Of a stretch of 64,000 nt of DNA, positions 39,052 through 47,889 are shown piece after piece. The stretch comes from Chryseobacterium sp. KLBC 52 (GTDB taxonomy: Bacteria > Bacteroidota > Bacteroidia > Flavobacteriales > Weeksellaceae): NCBI RefSeq assembly GCF_003347605.1, contig NZ_QDFZ01000009.1, positions 1 to 64,000 of the forward strand, in the 5' to 3' direction. The notes under the pieces are model-generated. The model was not told where the DNA came from, searched no databases, and saw only the letters and a list, made by a program, of their open reading frames with translations. The number at the start of each line of letters is the position of its first letter. The stretch's first letter is position 1. The position numbers and the translations under genes are program-made.

Positions 39052-40157
39052 AAGCTTTCAATTTCTTGCTGGATATACTGCTTCTGTTCCGTATTCCTGA
39101 TCCAGTCGCAACGCGTCTGCAGGTATCTCAGTTTATCTTTAATTACATTCTGTTCTTCAAAGCTCAGTGTTCCTTCATTCCATTTTTCCACAAGAATTTT
39201 CACGTCTTTCATGACTTCTTCGGGATTGGGAGTTTTGTTTTGCATAGCCTGTGGATGAGAAGCCGGATGATCATCTTTCTCGATCGTTCTGTTGATAATT
39301 CCTTCCAGAATTTCAATCTGTTCTTCTGTATCCCAGATATGTTTCAAAACCCACAAATCAGAAAGTACAGCTTCTTTTCTTCCGCAGATCAGAGCGCTTG
39401 CAGCAATCAGGTTCTGAAGTTTCACCGCTCTACGGTCTGAAATGGCAATCCCGGTATTTCTGAGGCTTATGATGGTATTCAGATAAACTTCATAAATGGG
39501 TTTAAGATCTATTGTTTTGCACAAGCTCTGAAGCTGTCTGATTTCGTCCGCATGGATTTCCGGAATGTTCGTTTCCTCCTGGATTTCCAGTTTTCTTCCT
39601 GCCAAAAGTACCTGTTGTAAGAGTTCAGGATTCACGTAATTTACATTAATTCTTACCAGAAAACGGTCAAATAAGGCGTTCAATGCTTCATCTTCCGGAA
39701 GAACATTACTGGCTCCTACAAACATCAGTGCAGGAAGATGTTTGGTTTCTTTACCTCTTTTAAATATTTTTTCGTTGAGAGCTGTCAGAAGTGAATTTAA
39801 AATAGCTGAGTTGGCATTGAAGATCTCATCAAAAAAGACCATAGAGGCTTCAGGCATCATTCCTTCTGTATTGGTAAGGAGCTCACCTTCTTTCAGTTTT
39901 CTTATATCAAAAGGTCCGAAAATTTCGTTCGGTTCTGTAAAACGAGTTAATAAATATTCAAAATTATTTCCATCTTTAACTGTTTTAGCCAGCGTTCTGA
40001 CAATTGCAGATTTTGCAGTGCCGGGAGGTCCGTACAAAAAGGCATTTTCTCTTGCCAGCAGGCATATTCCCAACAGATCTACGACATCATTTTTACCTAC
40101 AAAAGTATCTTTCACGTAGGTAAGGACTGTATTAAGCTGATTGATATTCTGGTTCAT
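39024..40157 (-). CDS. MoxR-family AAA+ ATPase
   Basis: A 377-residue MoxR-type AAA ATPase: Walker A GPPGTAKSAIVR (residues about 40-51), Walker B SMVFFDEIFNANSAILNSLL, sensor 1 MFVGASNVLPEDEALNALFD and the arginine finger just after (DRFLVRINV). The C-terminal lid and a helical tail follow. MoxR ATPases remodel partner proteins together with vWA proteins. It drives the ternary system encoded around it. Confidence 0.94.
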   Translation of the reverse strand: MNQNINQLNTVLTYVKDTFVGKNDVVDLLGICLLARENAFLYGPPGTAKSAIVRTLAKTVKDGNNFEYLLTRFTEPNEIFGPFDIRKLKEGELLTNTEGMMPEASMVFFDEIFNANSAILNSLLTALNEKIFKRGKETKHLPALMFVGASNVLPEDEALNALFDRFLVRINVNYVNPELLQQVLLAGRKLEIQEETNIPEIHADEIRQLQSLCKTIDLKPIYEVYLNTIISLRNTGIAISDRRAVKLQNLIAASALICGRKEAVLSDLWVLKHIWDTEEQIEILEGIINRTIEKDDHPASHPQAMQNKTPNPEEVMKDVKILVEKWNEGTLSFEEQNVIKDKLRYLQTRCDWIRNTEQKQYIQQEIESLWQKILQSV

Positions 40158-40169
40158 TGATTTAAAAAA

Positions 40170-40751
40170 TTAAAATTTCCACCACTTTTTCTTCAGGATT
40201 TTCTCTTCTTCTTTACTTTCTGCCTGTCCATTTCTTTTATTAAATGAAAAAGCCAGTCTCTGATAAGGCACTCTGATATCGAAATACAGCTGAGTTCCGT
40301 CATCCAGTGTGAGTGCATCCATAATTCGATCTCCATCTTTGATCAAACTTTGTGATACATCCTGTTTATTGAAGTGATGTCTGATCAGATCTCTTTCATC
40401 GGAAATTCTTGTGATCATATAAGGAGAATCTTTGGTTCCGTCTCCAGTTTTTTCAAGGCATTCAAAAATAAGCTGTGCTATGGTCATTTCAATATTCCTT
40501 CCTTTGTCGTCCCCCAATTCTTTGTAAGCAAAATATTTACAGATATGCGCTCTGGGACTCAGTAGAATGTTGACATTAACATATTGTATAACCTCTTCAA
40601 ATTTTCCTTCATTTAATAAATCCTGCATGTTTTCAATATCTTCCGAATAGGGATCATATTGCGGATCATGAATCACCAGTTCACGGCATTTCAGGAATGT
40701 TTCTTTTGTAGGGTCAGTTAAAAATTCAAATACTTTCTCATATGCTTTCAT
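40170..40751 (-). CDS. bpX-system hypothetical protein
   Basis: A 193-residue soluble protein (YEKVFEFLTDPTKETFLKCR, ... GDGTKDSPYMITRISDERDL). The TKDSPYMI segment with a following Asp/Glu/Asp tail resembles metal-dependent or immunity-like proteins, but I recognise no family. It overlaps its upstream neighbour by 14 bases and precedes the AAA gene by 12 bases. Confidence 0.7.
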   Translation of the reverse strand: MKAYEKVFEFLTDPTKETFLKCRELVIHDPQYDPYSEDIENMQDLLNEGKFEEVIQYVNVNILLSPRAHICKYFAYKELGDDKGRNIEMTIAQLIFECLEKTGDGTKDSPYMITRISDERDLIRHHFNKQDVSQSLIKDGDRIMDALTLDDGTQLYFDIRVPYQRLAFSFNKRNGQAESKEEEKILKKKWWKF

Positions 40752-41394
40752 TGTGGTCTTCGGTTATAGTTTTTAGTTCCCGCCAGAATGCCTCTTTGTG
40801 CATTCCGAATTCGGCTATTAGTATTTTATTGATAAACGGAATTTCCGCCAGTTTATAATCTCTTTTTTCAACAATTCTTTCCAGGTAAAGTTTTCTGTAC
40901 GTGTTGTCATTCAGTTCTTCCTGCCAGTTCACATTCCTCAAGTCAAGATCGTATCCTATTCCGGAATAGTGAAACTGCATCAGAATATTTTCCAGCATAG
41001 CAATCAGTGGATCTTCAGGATCAATTGTATGTAATGCAACGATGACCTGTGGTAAAAATCTCAGTGATAAGTCAGCAGATAAGATAGAAGGAATATCCCG
41101 GATTCCTTTGAATCCGGGAACAAGATTTTCAATATTTTTTTCTGTATTTTCTCTGATGAGGTAGAGTTGTGCGCTATGGTAGAGCACTTTGGCAGCCCAA
41201 ACAGCAGTTTCTTTGCTGCAGGTAAATTGATCAGACAAAAACTCAAGTCGTTCTTTTTCAAATTCTGTTTCAAAATAATCTCCTGCTTCCACCTCTTCCT
41301 GAGGGGAAATTTGCTGTAAGCTTGAAAAAAGAGTAATACATTCTTCCTTACGAAGCAAAAAGATTGTGTCTAAAAACGGTGACCTGGTTTCCAT
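40738..41394 (-). CDS. bpX-system helical protein (bpX0-like)
   Basis: A 218-residue, largely helical soluble protein and the first gene of the operon. Segments such as FSSLQQISPQEEVEAGDYFE and KETAVWAAKVLYHSAQLYLI fit the N-terminal adaptor position usually held by bpX0 proteins. The assignment rests on gene order next to MoxR; sequence alone would not prove it. Confidence 0.7.
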   Translation of the reverse strand: METRSPFLDTIFLLRKEECITLFSSLQQISPQEEVEAGDYFETEFEKERLEFLSDQFTCSKETAVWAAKVLYHSAQLYLIRENTEKNIENLVPGFKGIRDIPSILSADLSLRFLPQVIVALHTIDPEDPLIAMLENILMQFHYSGIGYDLDLRNVNWQEELNDNTYRKLYLERIVEKRDYKLAEIPFINKILIAEFGMHKEAFWRELKTITEDHNESI

Positions 41395-41547
41395 GATCTA
41401 ACAAAAATAAAATTATTTCGCTGAGAATAAAATTTTTATGAAGAAGATTCTTGTTAAATATGGAATTAAAGTGTTGGAAAACGCAAAGATGCAAAGGTTA
41501 TAAGCATTATGCCGTTTTTAAGGTGCAAGAAAATCTTACAATCTAAA

Positions 41548-41582
41548 CCTTATAGGTTTTAAAAACCTATAAGGTTTGAAAT
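41548..41582. terminator. Long palindrome AACCTTATAGGTTT
   Basis: AAACCTTATAGGTTTT and AAAACCTATAAGGTTT are near-perfect inverted copies. It lies between two minus-strand genes and resembles a common Bacteroidota palindromic repeat that can act as a terminator. Confidence 0.5.
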
Positions 41583-41636
41583 TACGTATTCATTACTACT
41601 AAAGATCGCCTCGGCGCTAAAGCTCCTCGCAATGAC

Positions 41637-42029
41637 TTACTGGGATACGATTTCGATGATATTATTTTCAGGATCAAGAATCACGCTTTCGTAATAGCCA
41701 TCTCCCGTAGTACGGGGTTCGCCGGCTACTTTATATCCGTCTTTTCTCAATATTTCTGTAAGTTCATCTACTTTTTGTTTGTTATCCACAGAGAATGCAA
41801 GATGAATAATTCCATACTGCTGGGATTCATAAGAGTTTTCGCTTTCTTTGATATCCGGTCTGGTCATGATTTCAAGACGGCAGCCATTTTCAAAACTTAA
41901 AAAATAGGATTGAAAATTTTTAACAGGATTATGGTATTTTTCATTAGAAACCGCTCCGAAATATTTCTGATAAAATGCTCTGGATTTTTCAAGATCTTTC
42001 ACCCAGATGGCAATATGTTCGATTTTCAT
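41637..42029 (-). CDS. VOC family protein
   Basis: A 130-residue vicinal-oxygen-chelate protein: MKIEHIAIWVKDLEKSRAFY starts the first module with the His ligand, and GDGYYESVILDPENNIIEIV ends the second with the Glu ligand. Glyoxalase-I-like in length. The substrate is not predictable. Stands alone between the bpX operon and deoD. Confidence 0.9.
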   Translation of the reverse strand: MKIEHIAIWVKDLEKSRAFYQKYFGAVSNEKYHNPVKNFQSYFLSFENGCRLEIMTRPDIKESENSYESQQYGIIHLAFSVDNKQKVDELTEILRKDGYKVAGEPRTTGDGYYESVILDPENNIIEIVSQ

Positions 42030-42257
42030 TTTTAAAGATTTTTACTTCTGCAAAAGTAGCCGGACTGCTTTCACTATACCCGCTCTATGTTATTATTTTG
42101 TTGTTCTGTATTTACAAGGTGAGGTTTTGGATTATACAAAGGACTTTATTAAAAATATTATTTAAGGCATTTATTAATAACATCTTATATATTTTATTAA
42201 TAAGAGGTCGTTTCATTGTTTCCATTTTCGTAATTAGAGAAACAAACTAAAAGTTAT

Positions 42258-42265
42258 TATCTTTG
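42258..42265 (+). promoter_or_regulatory. -7 box of deoD
   Basis: TATCTTTG, 18 bases upstream of the deoD start; no obvious TTG at the usual spacing. Confidence 0.55.
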
Positions 42266-42284
42266 TCGCATTCAAAAAAACATT

Positions 42285-42995
42285 ATGAGTATTCACATCA
42301 GTGCAAAAAAAGGAGAAATTGCTAAAGTAGTATTGCAGCCGGGGGATCCGCTTCGTGCACAGTATATTGCTGAAAATTATTTAGAAAATGCTAAACTGGT
42401 AAGCAAAACCAGAGGTATTTTTTATTATACAGGACTTTATAAAGGGAAAGAAATCACTGTAGGAGCAAGTGGAATGGGTTTTCCAAGTATCGGAATTTAT
42501 TCTTTTGAGTTGTTTACAGAATATGAAGTAGATACGATCATCAGAATCGGAACTTGTGGTGCTTACAATACAGATCTTCAACTTTTTGATATTTTAAATA
42601 TTGATAAAGCTGCCAGCGAAAGTACGTACGCTAAATATGCATGGGGAATTGAAGACGAAATCCTTTCTCACCAGGGGAATATCTTTAACACCATTAATGA
42701 AACGGCTAAAGATTTATCTTTGAATGCTAAAGCCATCAATATCCACAGTAGTGATATTTTCTACAGAAAAGATCCTAACACTCCGGAAATTGCTACCAAA
42801 TATAACTGTCCTGCAGTAGAAATGGAAGCTTTTGGTTTATTTGCCAATGCCCAGCATTTAGGAAAAAATGCAGCAACTATTCTTACGGTAACGGATATTA
42901 TTCCTACCCACGAAAAAATCTCTGCTGATGAAAGAGAAACAGCTTTGAATCCTATGATGGAACTGGCTTTGGAATCGGCTATAAAAAGTTTGTAA
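42285..42995 (+). CDS. deoD: Purine-nucleoside phosphorylase, DeoD type
   Basis: A 236-residue NP-I family enzyme that splits purine (deoxy)nucleosides with phosphate. Motifs: VLQPGDPLRAQYIAENYL at the start, GASGMGFPSIGIYSFEL, IRIGTCGAY for phosphate binding, AVEMEAFGLFANA for ribose binding, and LTVTDIIPTHE with the catalytic Asp. Length and N-terminus match hexameric DeoD. It is monocistronic, with its own -7 box and a following terminator. Confidence 0.96.
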   Translation: MSIHISAKKGEIAKVVLQPGDPLRAQYIAENYLENAKLVSKTRGIFYYTGLYKGKEITVGASGMGFPSIGIYSFELFTEYEVDTIIRIGTCGAYNTDLQLFDILNIDKAASESTYAKYAWGIEDEILSHQGNIFNTINETAKDLSLNAKAINIHSSDIFYRKDPNTPEIATKYNCPAVEMEAFGLFANAQHLGKNAATILTVTDIIPTHEKISADERETALNPMMELALESAIKSL

Positions 42996-43012
42996 GAACT
43001 CAATTCATTATA

Positions 43013-43049
43013 AAAAAAGAGCTTTACTTCATCAGTAGAGCTCTTTTTT
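43013..43049. terminator. Bidirectional terminator, deoD/tatD
   Basis: AAAAAAGAGCT and AGCTCTTTTTT form an 11-bp stem with a 15-base loop and T-runs on both strands; it serves convergent deoD and tatD. Confidence 0.8.
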
Positions 43050-43833
43050 ATAGTCTGAAAAAATTTCTGGCAGTTTCTGTAGTCTCATCTGCCACTTCAG
43101 AAATGCTGATCTTCTTCAGATGGGCAACGGTTTGTGCTACATAAGATAAGAATGAAGGTTCATTTCGTCTGTTATGTATTCTCGGCATATTCTTCGGAAG
43201 CATAAAAGGGGCGTCTGTTTCAATCATCATCCGGTCAAGAGGTGTATATTTTATAACGTCTTCAAGGTGTTTAAATCTTTTCTCATCACTGATAGCGCCT
43301 GTAAATCCTAAATAAAATCCTTTATCCAGATAGGTCTTTGCCTCATTCAAGGTTCCGGTAAAGCAGTGTACAACGGCTTCAGGTAGCTTTGAAAGATAGT
43401 TATCTGTGATTTCATTAAACCTTTTAAATGCGGATCTTTCATGAAGAAAAAGGGGTTTATTTGTTTCTACGGCGAGTTCCAGCTGTGCCTGATAACATTT
43501 TTCCTGCAGAGATCTCGGGGAGAAATCACGGTCAAAGTCAAGACCGCACTCTCCTACGGAAATCACATGATCCTGCTTTAATAGTTTTCTGAGCTCATCA
43601 ATACTTTGTTCATTAAAAGATTTGGCATCATGGGGATGAATTCCGGCTGTTGAAAATAAAATTTCGGGATATTCTTCTGCAATTTCCGCCGACTCTCTGC
43701 TTCCACGTATGCTGGTTCCGGTGAGAATCATATGTTCAACACCCTCGTCCAAAGCGCGGTTAATAATTTCTTCGTGTTCGTTATAGAACTGTTTATTGGT
43801 CAGATTAATGCCAATATCAATATAAGCGTTCAT
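43048..43833 (-). CDS. TatD family metal-dependent hydrolase
   Basis: A 261-residue TIM-barrel nuclease. Metal ligands: DIGINLTN (here DIGIN replaces the common DxHxH, so the two His are substituted), SVGECGLDF with Glu, HERSAF and HCFTG with His, and METDAPFM with Asp. Loss of the first HxH motif is as seen in eukaryote-like TATDN1 proteins. TatD enzymes are 3'-5' exonucleases on DNA and RNA. It lies downstream of the 19-bp dyad shared with Ro60, suggesting a link to the RNA-damage genes. Confidence 0.9.
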   Translation of the reverse strand: MNAYIDIGINLTNKQFYNEHEEIINRALDEGVEHMILTGTSIRGSRESAEIAEEYPEILFSTAGIHPHDAKSFNEQSIDELRKLLKQDHVISVGECGLDFDRDFSPRSLQEKCYQAQLELAVETNKPLFLHERSAFKRFNEITDNYLSKLPEAVVHCFTGTLNEAKTYLDKGFYLGFTGAISDEKRFKHLEDVIKYTPLDRMMIETDAPFMLPKNMPRIHNRRNEPSFLSYVAQTVAHLKKISISEVADETTETARNFFRL

Positions 43834-43847
43834 ATATTTTTTACTTT

Positions 43848-43925
43848 TTATTCGATGTTAATTTCTGAATATAAAATGGAAACTGACAGAATTCTGTTAG
43901 AAAATTTTTGTTCTGATTGATTCAT
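43848..43925 (-). CDS. 25-residue ORF between the Ro-type promoter and tatD
   Basis: The minus-strand ORF MNQSEQKFSNRILSVSILYS plus EINIE begins 20 bases downstream of a TAGTTTTG -7 box and stops 15 bases before tatD. It could be a leader peptide or a small protein. There is no similarity to suggest a function, and it may simply be 5' UTR. Confidence 0.3.
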   Translation of the reverse strand: MNQSEQKFSNRILSVSILYSEINIE

Positions 43926-43944
43926 AGCTTCTGTTTCTTGTCTG

Positions 43945-43952
43945 CAAAACTA
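43945..43952 (-). promoter_or_regulatory. -7 box, tatD upstream promoter
   Basis: Minus-strand TAGTTTTG followed by CA, 9 bases from the dyad at 43962-43980. Confidence 0.6.
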
Positions 43953-43961
43953 GAAGCATGG

Positions 43962-43980
43962 TGCGCAATGTTTTTACGCA
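43962..43980 (-). promoter_or_regulatory. 19-bp dyad operator upstream of tatD
   Basis: Minus strand TGCGTAA-AAACA-TTGCGCA. Third copy of the element found at the Ro60 and Y RNA promoters, at the same distance from its -7 box. Confidence 0.7.
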
Positions 43981-44107
43981 GTTAAAAAGAAGAAAAGTAA
44001 AAAGACAAAATACTTTTAAGATTAAAAAATCTGCATAATCTGCATAATCTGTGAGCGTTTTTATTTTCCCACGGATTTCACAGATGGCGCAGATGTTTGT
44101 GGATAAC

Positions 44108-44758
44108 TTATTCGTTGATAAATTTTTCGAGAAAACCAATCAGCTTTGTTCCTCCGTGGCTCCAGCGGATTCCATGGCCTTCTTTTTCCCGAACTTCAAA
44201 AACCAACCCATGCTTGTAATGGAAGAAAACATTCCACCAGGTTTTATGATCAAAAATATCATTGATTTTTGCCATTACTTTTTCCTGCTTCTGTTGGTTA
44301 TTTCCTTTTATGTCTCCCCAAAAATCATCATCCATTCTTCCAATATGCTTTTCCCAGGCTCTTTGTGCAATGGTAATTTCATTGTTGAATGGTTCTTTGC
44401 AGGCATTGATCAGCATTGCTTTCAATGGCGGAACAGCATTTTCATCACGGATGCTGGCAGAGGTAAGTCTTTGTCCCAAAACATTCAGCCAATGCTCAAA
44501 AGGAATTGCTTCCAGAAGTTGAACTTTTACCTCATCTGAATCATTATCATCAAGAATTTTCAAGAATTTTTCAAAGCTTTCCTGTCTGTTGATCTTTATT
44601 TCTTCATTAAAATAGGGAAAATCCCAATCTAAGATTCCTTCTTTAAATCTGTGAATATTTTTCTCCAGGTTTTCCAGATGTTCTTTTGCTAAAAGAGCTT
44701 TGTATTGATCTTTCCATGGTTCGGAAAACAGAGCAATATAAGGTTCGAACATATTCAT
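44108..44758 (-). CDS. Hypothetical protein
   Basis: A 216-residue soluble, mostly helical protein with an aromatic-rich C-terminus (KTWWNVFFHYKHGLVFEVRE then KEGHGIRWSHGGTKLIGFL). No family recognised. It lies 3 bases downstream of the DUF434 gene, so the pair are co-translated. Confidence 0.75.
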   Translation of the reverse strand: MNMFEPYIALFSEPWKDQYKALLAKEHLENLEKNIHRFKEGILDWDFPYFNEEIKINRQESFEKFLKILDDNDSDEVKVQLLEAIPFEHWLNVLGQRLTSASIRDENAVPPLKAMLINACKEPFNNEITIAQRAWEKHIGRMDDDFWGDIKGNNQQKQEKVMAKINDIFDHKTWWNVFFHYKHGLVFEVREKEGHGIRWSHGGTKLIGFLEKFINE

Positions 44759-44761
44759 ATT

Positions 44762-45481
44762 TTACGTCATTTTGATCAGATTAGCAGGAAGTCGTTCTTC
44801 TGTGATCAGGTAGCTGATCAGATTAAACCATTCTTTACAATGATCCAGAATCCAGGCATCTGAGGAAATAACGATTGCGGAACTTTCTGCCAGGAATTTA
44901 TCCGGATTGTATTGCAGATCTGCCTCCCAGTTAAGATGATATTCTTCGGCAAATTCCAGAATAATCTGTTTGATTCTTCCACTGTTGGAAACCGGCTTAT
45001 CAAATATCCATATCAGTTGATCAATCTGATTTTTCCTGTAAAAAGAAGCTACCAATTCGACTGCTCTTAAGGTTTGATTCACTCTTTTATAAGTTCCATG
45101 TACACCTGAAAGATCTCGGATGCAGCCATCCAATCCTTCAAAAACATAAGCTTCTGAAAGCAGACTTTCCAGTAAGATAAGAATATTGAACCCATCAAGA
45201 TATACCGTTTTATCTTTTAAATCTGAAGCATCAACATGCTTTAACTGTCTGTTATGAAGCTGTTGAATAGATGCTGATGCTCCCCGAAGAGCTTGTATCT
45301 GGCGGGTTTTCAATCTATATCTGTTACCCACAAGATCTGAAGCCGCTTTTTCCGGATACTCTCTGCTTAACAGGTACTGCATGTCTTCAACAGCCATTTT
45401 CAGCTTACTGATCTGTTTTTCTGAGCCAAATAAGGTATCATCACCTGTATTTTTTCCACGGTTTCTGTTATTCATACTCAA
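44762..45481 (-). CDS. DUF434 protein with PIN-like C-terminal domain
   Basis: A 239-residue protein. The N-terminus (YLLSREYPEKAASDLVGNRY, RQIQALRGAS) matches DUF434; the C-terminus (TVYLDGFNILILLESLLS, LIWIFDKPVSNSGRIKQIIL, AIVISSDAWILDHC) has the acidic positions of a PIN/NYN-type nuclease fold. Homologues are known mainly from archaea and bacteria without defined function. With an adjacent unknown gene and the Ro-type operator downstream, an RNA-cleaving role is possible but inferred. Confidence 0.82.
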   Translation of the reverse strand: MSMNNRNRGKNTGDDTLFGSEKQISKLKMAVEDMQYLLSREYPEKAASDLVGNRYRLKTRQIQALRGASASIQQLHNRQLKHVDASDLKDKTVYLDGFNILILLESLLSEAYVFEGLDGCIRDLSGVHGTYKRVNQTLRAVELVASFYRKNQIDQLIWIFDKPVSNSGRIKQIILEFAEEYHLNWEADLQYNPDKFLAESSAIVISSDAWILDHCKEWFNLISYLITEERLPANLIKMT

Positions 45482-45537
45482 AAATAGAGTTTTTGGTGAA
45501 TTTTTATGGTAAGAAATTGATTTTAATAGGTAATGCT

Positions 45538-45596
45538 AAAAACCACCCCGTCAAAAATTCTTTGAATTTTCGCCACCCCTCCAGAGGATGGGAATC
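45538..45596. repeat. 55-bp dispersed repeat, copy 2
   Basis: AACCACCCCGTCAAAAATTC through CTCCAGAGGATGGGAAT; near-identical to 27322-27378. Same orientation. Confidence 0.7.
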
Positions 45597-45714
45597 GGGT
45601 ACTTTTGATGCAAATTTTGCCCATAATATTATTTTTCTCATTCTGAATTGGGATCTGTTATGTTTTCTACAACAAAAGAGATATTTCGTACAACATATTG
45701 ATGTTTATTAGAAA

Positions 45715-45722
45715 TAAGTTTG
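45715..45722 (+). promoter_or_regulatory. -7 box of DUF4822 lipoprotein
   Basis: TAAGTTTG followed by C, 21 bases upstream of the start codon. TTG at 45698-45700 is closer than usual (14-base spacer). Confidence 0.5.
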
Positions 45723-45743
45723 CAAAGACTTAAAAATACCCTT

Positions 45744-46583
45744 ATGAATACACTGAAAAAATTATGCTACCTGTCTGCTGCTATACTGTTATCAGTATCT
45801 TTTGTTTCATGCTCAAATGATGATAATGAAATAAGTATTGAACAACAGACCCCCTCACAGGTATTGTCTTCTACTCCATGGGAAACTACAGGAGCCAGAG
45901 ATAAAAGTGGAAACAATGTAGCCCTTACTGATGCCAGCGTGGCAGGATATGTAGGTTTTGCTTATTTCAAAGCAGATGGAAAGTTTGCGATTTATAATCT
46001 GACTGACGTATTAAGATCCATGGGAACATGGTCTGTAGATGCTCAGGGAAAGACCAGAACTATTGCAGCATTAAACCCGGATGGGACAACTATTTTTACC
46101 CGTGATGTTGAAATTCTTGTTTTGAACAAAAATGAGTTCACTTACAGAATTCGTCCTAATTCCAGTGATCAGTCAGTTTATTATGATATCATCCACACAA
46201 GAACCACTCATGCAGAGCCAGCCAATGGGCAGCTTACTTTGGCTTCTACTCCATGGGAAACTACTGGTGCTAAGGATAAAAGTGGGAATAATGTTGCATT
46301 AAATGATGCGAGTGTAGCCGGATTTGTGGGATATTCTTACTTCAAAGCCAACGGTACTTTTAAAATTTTCGGTTTAAATGATGTGTTAAGATCTGAAGGA
46401 ACATGGTCTATCTCTCCGGATGGAAAGAAGAGAACCCTTACCACTCCTACTTTTACGCGCGTTGTCGATATTCTGGTTCTGAACGAAACGACATTTACTT
46501 ACAGAATTACGCCTGATGCTGGTAACCCATCTGTGTTTTACGATATTATTCATACTAAGGTTAACCATAAGGAGCCTTTGTAG
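45744..46583 (+). CDS. Lipoprotein with two DUF4822-like repeats
   Basis: A 279-residue exported lipoprotein: signal peptide MNTLKKLCYLSAAILLSVSF with lipobox Cys in FVSCSNDD. Two tandem domains of about 125 residues start SSTPWETTGARDKSGNNVAL and ASTPWETTGAKDKSGNNVAL and are highly alike, each ending in a FTYRI...YYDIIHT/FYDIIHT strand. A TTG start 8 codons upstream is less likely because it falls on the -7 box. Cell-surface location; function unknown. Confidence 0.88.
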   Translation: MNTLKKLCYLSAAILLSVSFVSCSNDDNEISIEQQTPSQVLSSTPWETTGARDKSGNNVALTDASVAGYVGFAYFKADGKFAIYNLTDVLRSMGTWSVDAQGKTRTIAALNPDGTTIFTRDVEILVLNKNEFTYRIRPNSSDQSVYYDIIHTRTTHAEPANGQLTLASTPWETTGAKDKSGNNVALNDASVAGFVGYSYFKANGTFKIFGLNDVLRSEGTWSISPDGKKRTLTTPTFTRVVDILVLNETTFTYRITPDAGNPSVFYDIIHTKVNHKEPL

Positions 46584-46676
46584 TGATTATTTTTTGATAA
46601 GAAGGAAGAAACCTGCTCAATGATGGGCAGGTCTTTATATTTTAAAATTAAAAAGGATGTATTATTGGTAAGTTAT

Positions 46677-47726
46677 TTATCTGTATTCTTCCCACCATTT
46701 TTTCCAGATTGTAGTTCCCAGTTGATCCAGATTGACTTTTTCTCCCATCATCGGAAGGGTTATTGGTACCTTATTTTCTTCTGCATGTTTTGAAGCCAAC
46801 TCTAAAGGTTCGTACCATGTATGCTGAGCCAGCCTGAATTTGGAATGGTGTACCGGGATAAAGTTTTGGGCTTTCAGTTCTTTTATTTCGGTCATCAATT
46901 GCTCCGGTAATGTATGGATATAAGGCCACTTTTCGTTATACTGTCCATTTTCCATTACGGCTAAATCAAATGGTCCGTATTTTTCTCCAATTTCTGCAAA
47001 ATGGTTTCCATAGCCGCTGTCACCTCCTAAAAACAGATTTTTAGTCGGAGTTTTTAAAACAAAAGAAGTCCATAGTGAGATATTGCGGTTCAGCAATCTT
47101 CCGGAAAAATGTCTTGCGGGAGTGAGTGTAACCCTGAAGCCTTCTGCAATGTCTATACTTTCCCACCAGTTTTTTTCAATAATGGTATCAAAGCTCCAGC
47201 CCCAATATTCAAAGTGCTGTCCGGTTCCCAGGCCACAAATAACTTTACCTACTTTATCTTTTAATTCCTGAACGGTTTTATAATCAAGATGATCCCAATG
47301 GTCATGGGAGATGAGCAGAAAATCTATATCCGGCATATGTTCCGGTTTGTAATAATCTGCCCCCTGAAAAGCTTTTATAGAACCGGGCATCGGGGATGCA
47401 TTACCACTGAAAACCGGGTCTATCAGGAATTTCTTTCCGTCAACCTGTATGAAATAGGAGCTGTGTCCGAACCATACCAACACATTTTCATCCGGCTGAA
47501 GATTCTTAAGATCAGTCACTACATACGGAAGAGCTGTTTTCGGTGATGTATTTTCTATTTTGCACAGGCTTTTGAGAAGCAATTTGGTCATGCTTTCTCC
47601 TTCTAACAGTGCCGGGGTTGTTAATATATTCTGAAATCGTCCGTTGAGATAATTGGGCAGTGTACTGAAATATTCTTTTCTTTTCTCATCGGGAAACTGT
47701 CCCAGCTGTTTTTTTAAACTTTTCAT
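46677..47726 (-). CDS. MBL-fold metal-dependent hydrolase
   Basis: A 349-residue metallo-beta-lactamase-fold protein with the HxHxDH metal motif LLISHDHWDHLDY and the second-shell sequence LGGDSGYGNHF, ending in the conserved IPVHHSKFRLAQHTWYEPL. The pattern is close to UlaG/NAPE-PLD-like hydrolases, which use the pattern VWFGHSSYFIQVDGKKFLID at the start. Cytosolic; the substrate is unknown. Single gene. Confidence 0.9.
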   Translation of the reverse strand: MKSLKKQLGQFPDEKRKEYFSTLPNYLNGRFQNILTTPALLEGESMTKLLLKSLCKIENTSPKTALPYVVTDLKNLQPDENVLVWFGHSSYFIQVDGKKFLIDPVFSGNASPMPGSIKAFQGADYYKPEHMPDIDFLLISHDHWDHLDYKTVQELKDKVGKVICGLGTGQHFEYWGWSFDTIIEKNWWESIDIAEGFRVTLTPARHFSGRLLNRNISLWTSFVLKTPTKNLFLGGDSGYGNHFAEIGEKYGPFDLAVMENGQYNEKWPYIHTLPEQLMTEIKELKAQNFIPVHHSKFRLAQHTWYEPLELASKHAEENKVPITLPMMGEKVNLDQLGTTIWKKWWEEYR

Positions 47727-47889
47727 TCATTTAATTTTAAATCCAGCCATAGCTCTTAGAGAAATACACTCTATTTTATTGACCGGCAAATCTTACTATA
47801 AAATAAATATAAGCATAAGATTTTGAGATGTAAAAATAAAATTTAAAAGGATATGAAATTTAAATTATTCATTAATCAATGACAGATTC

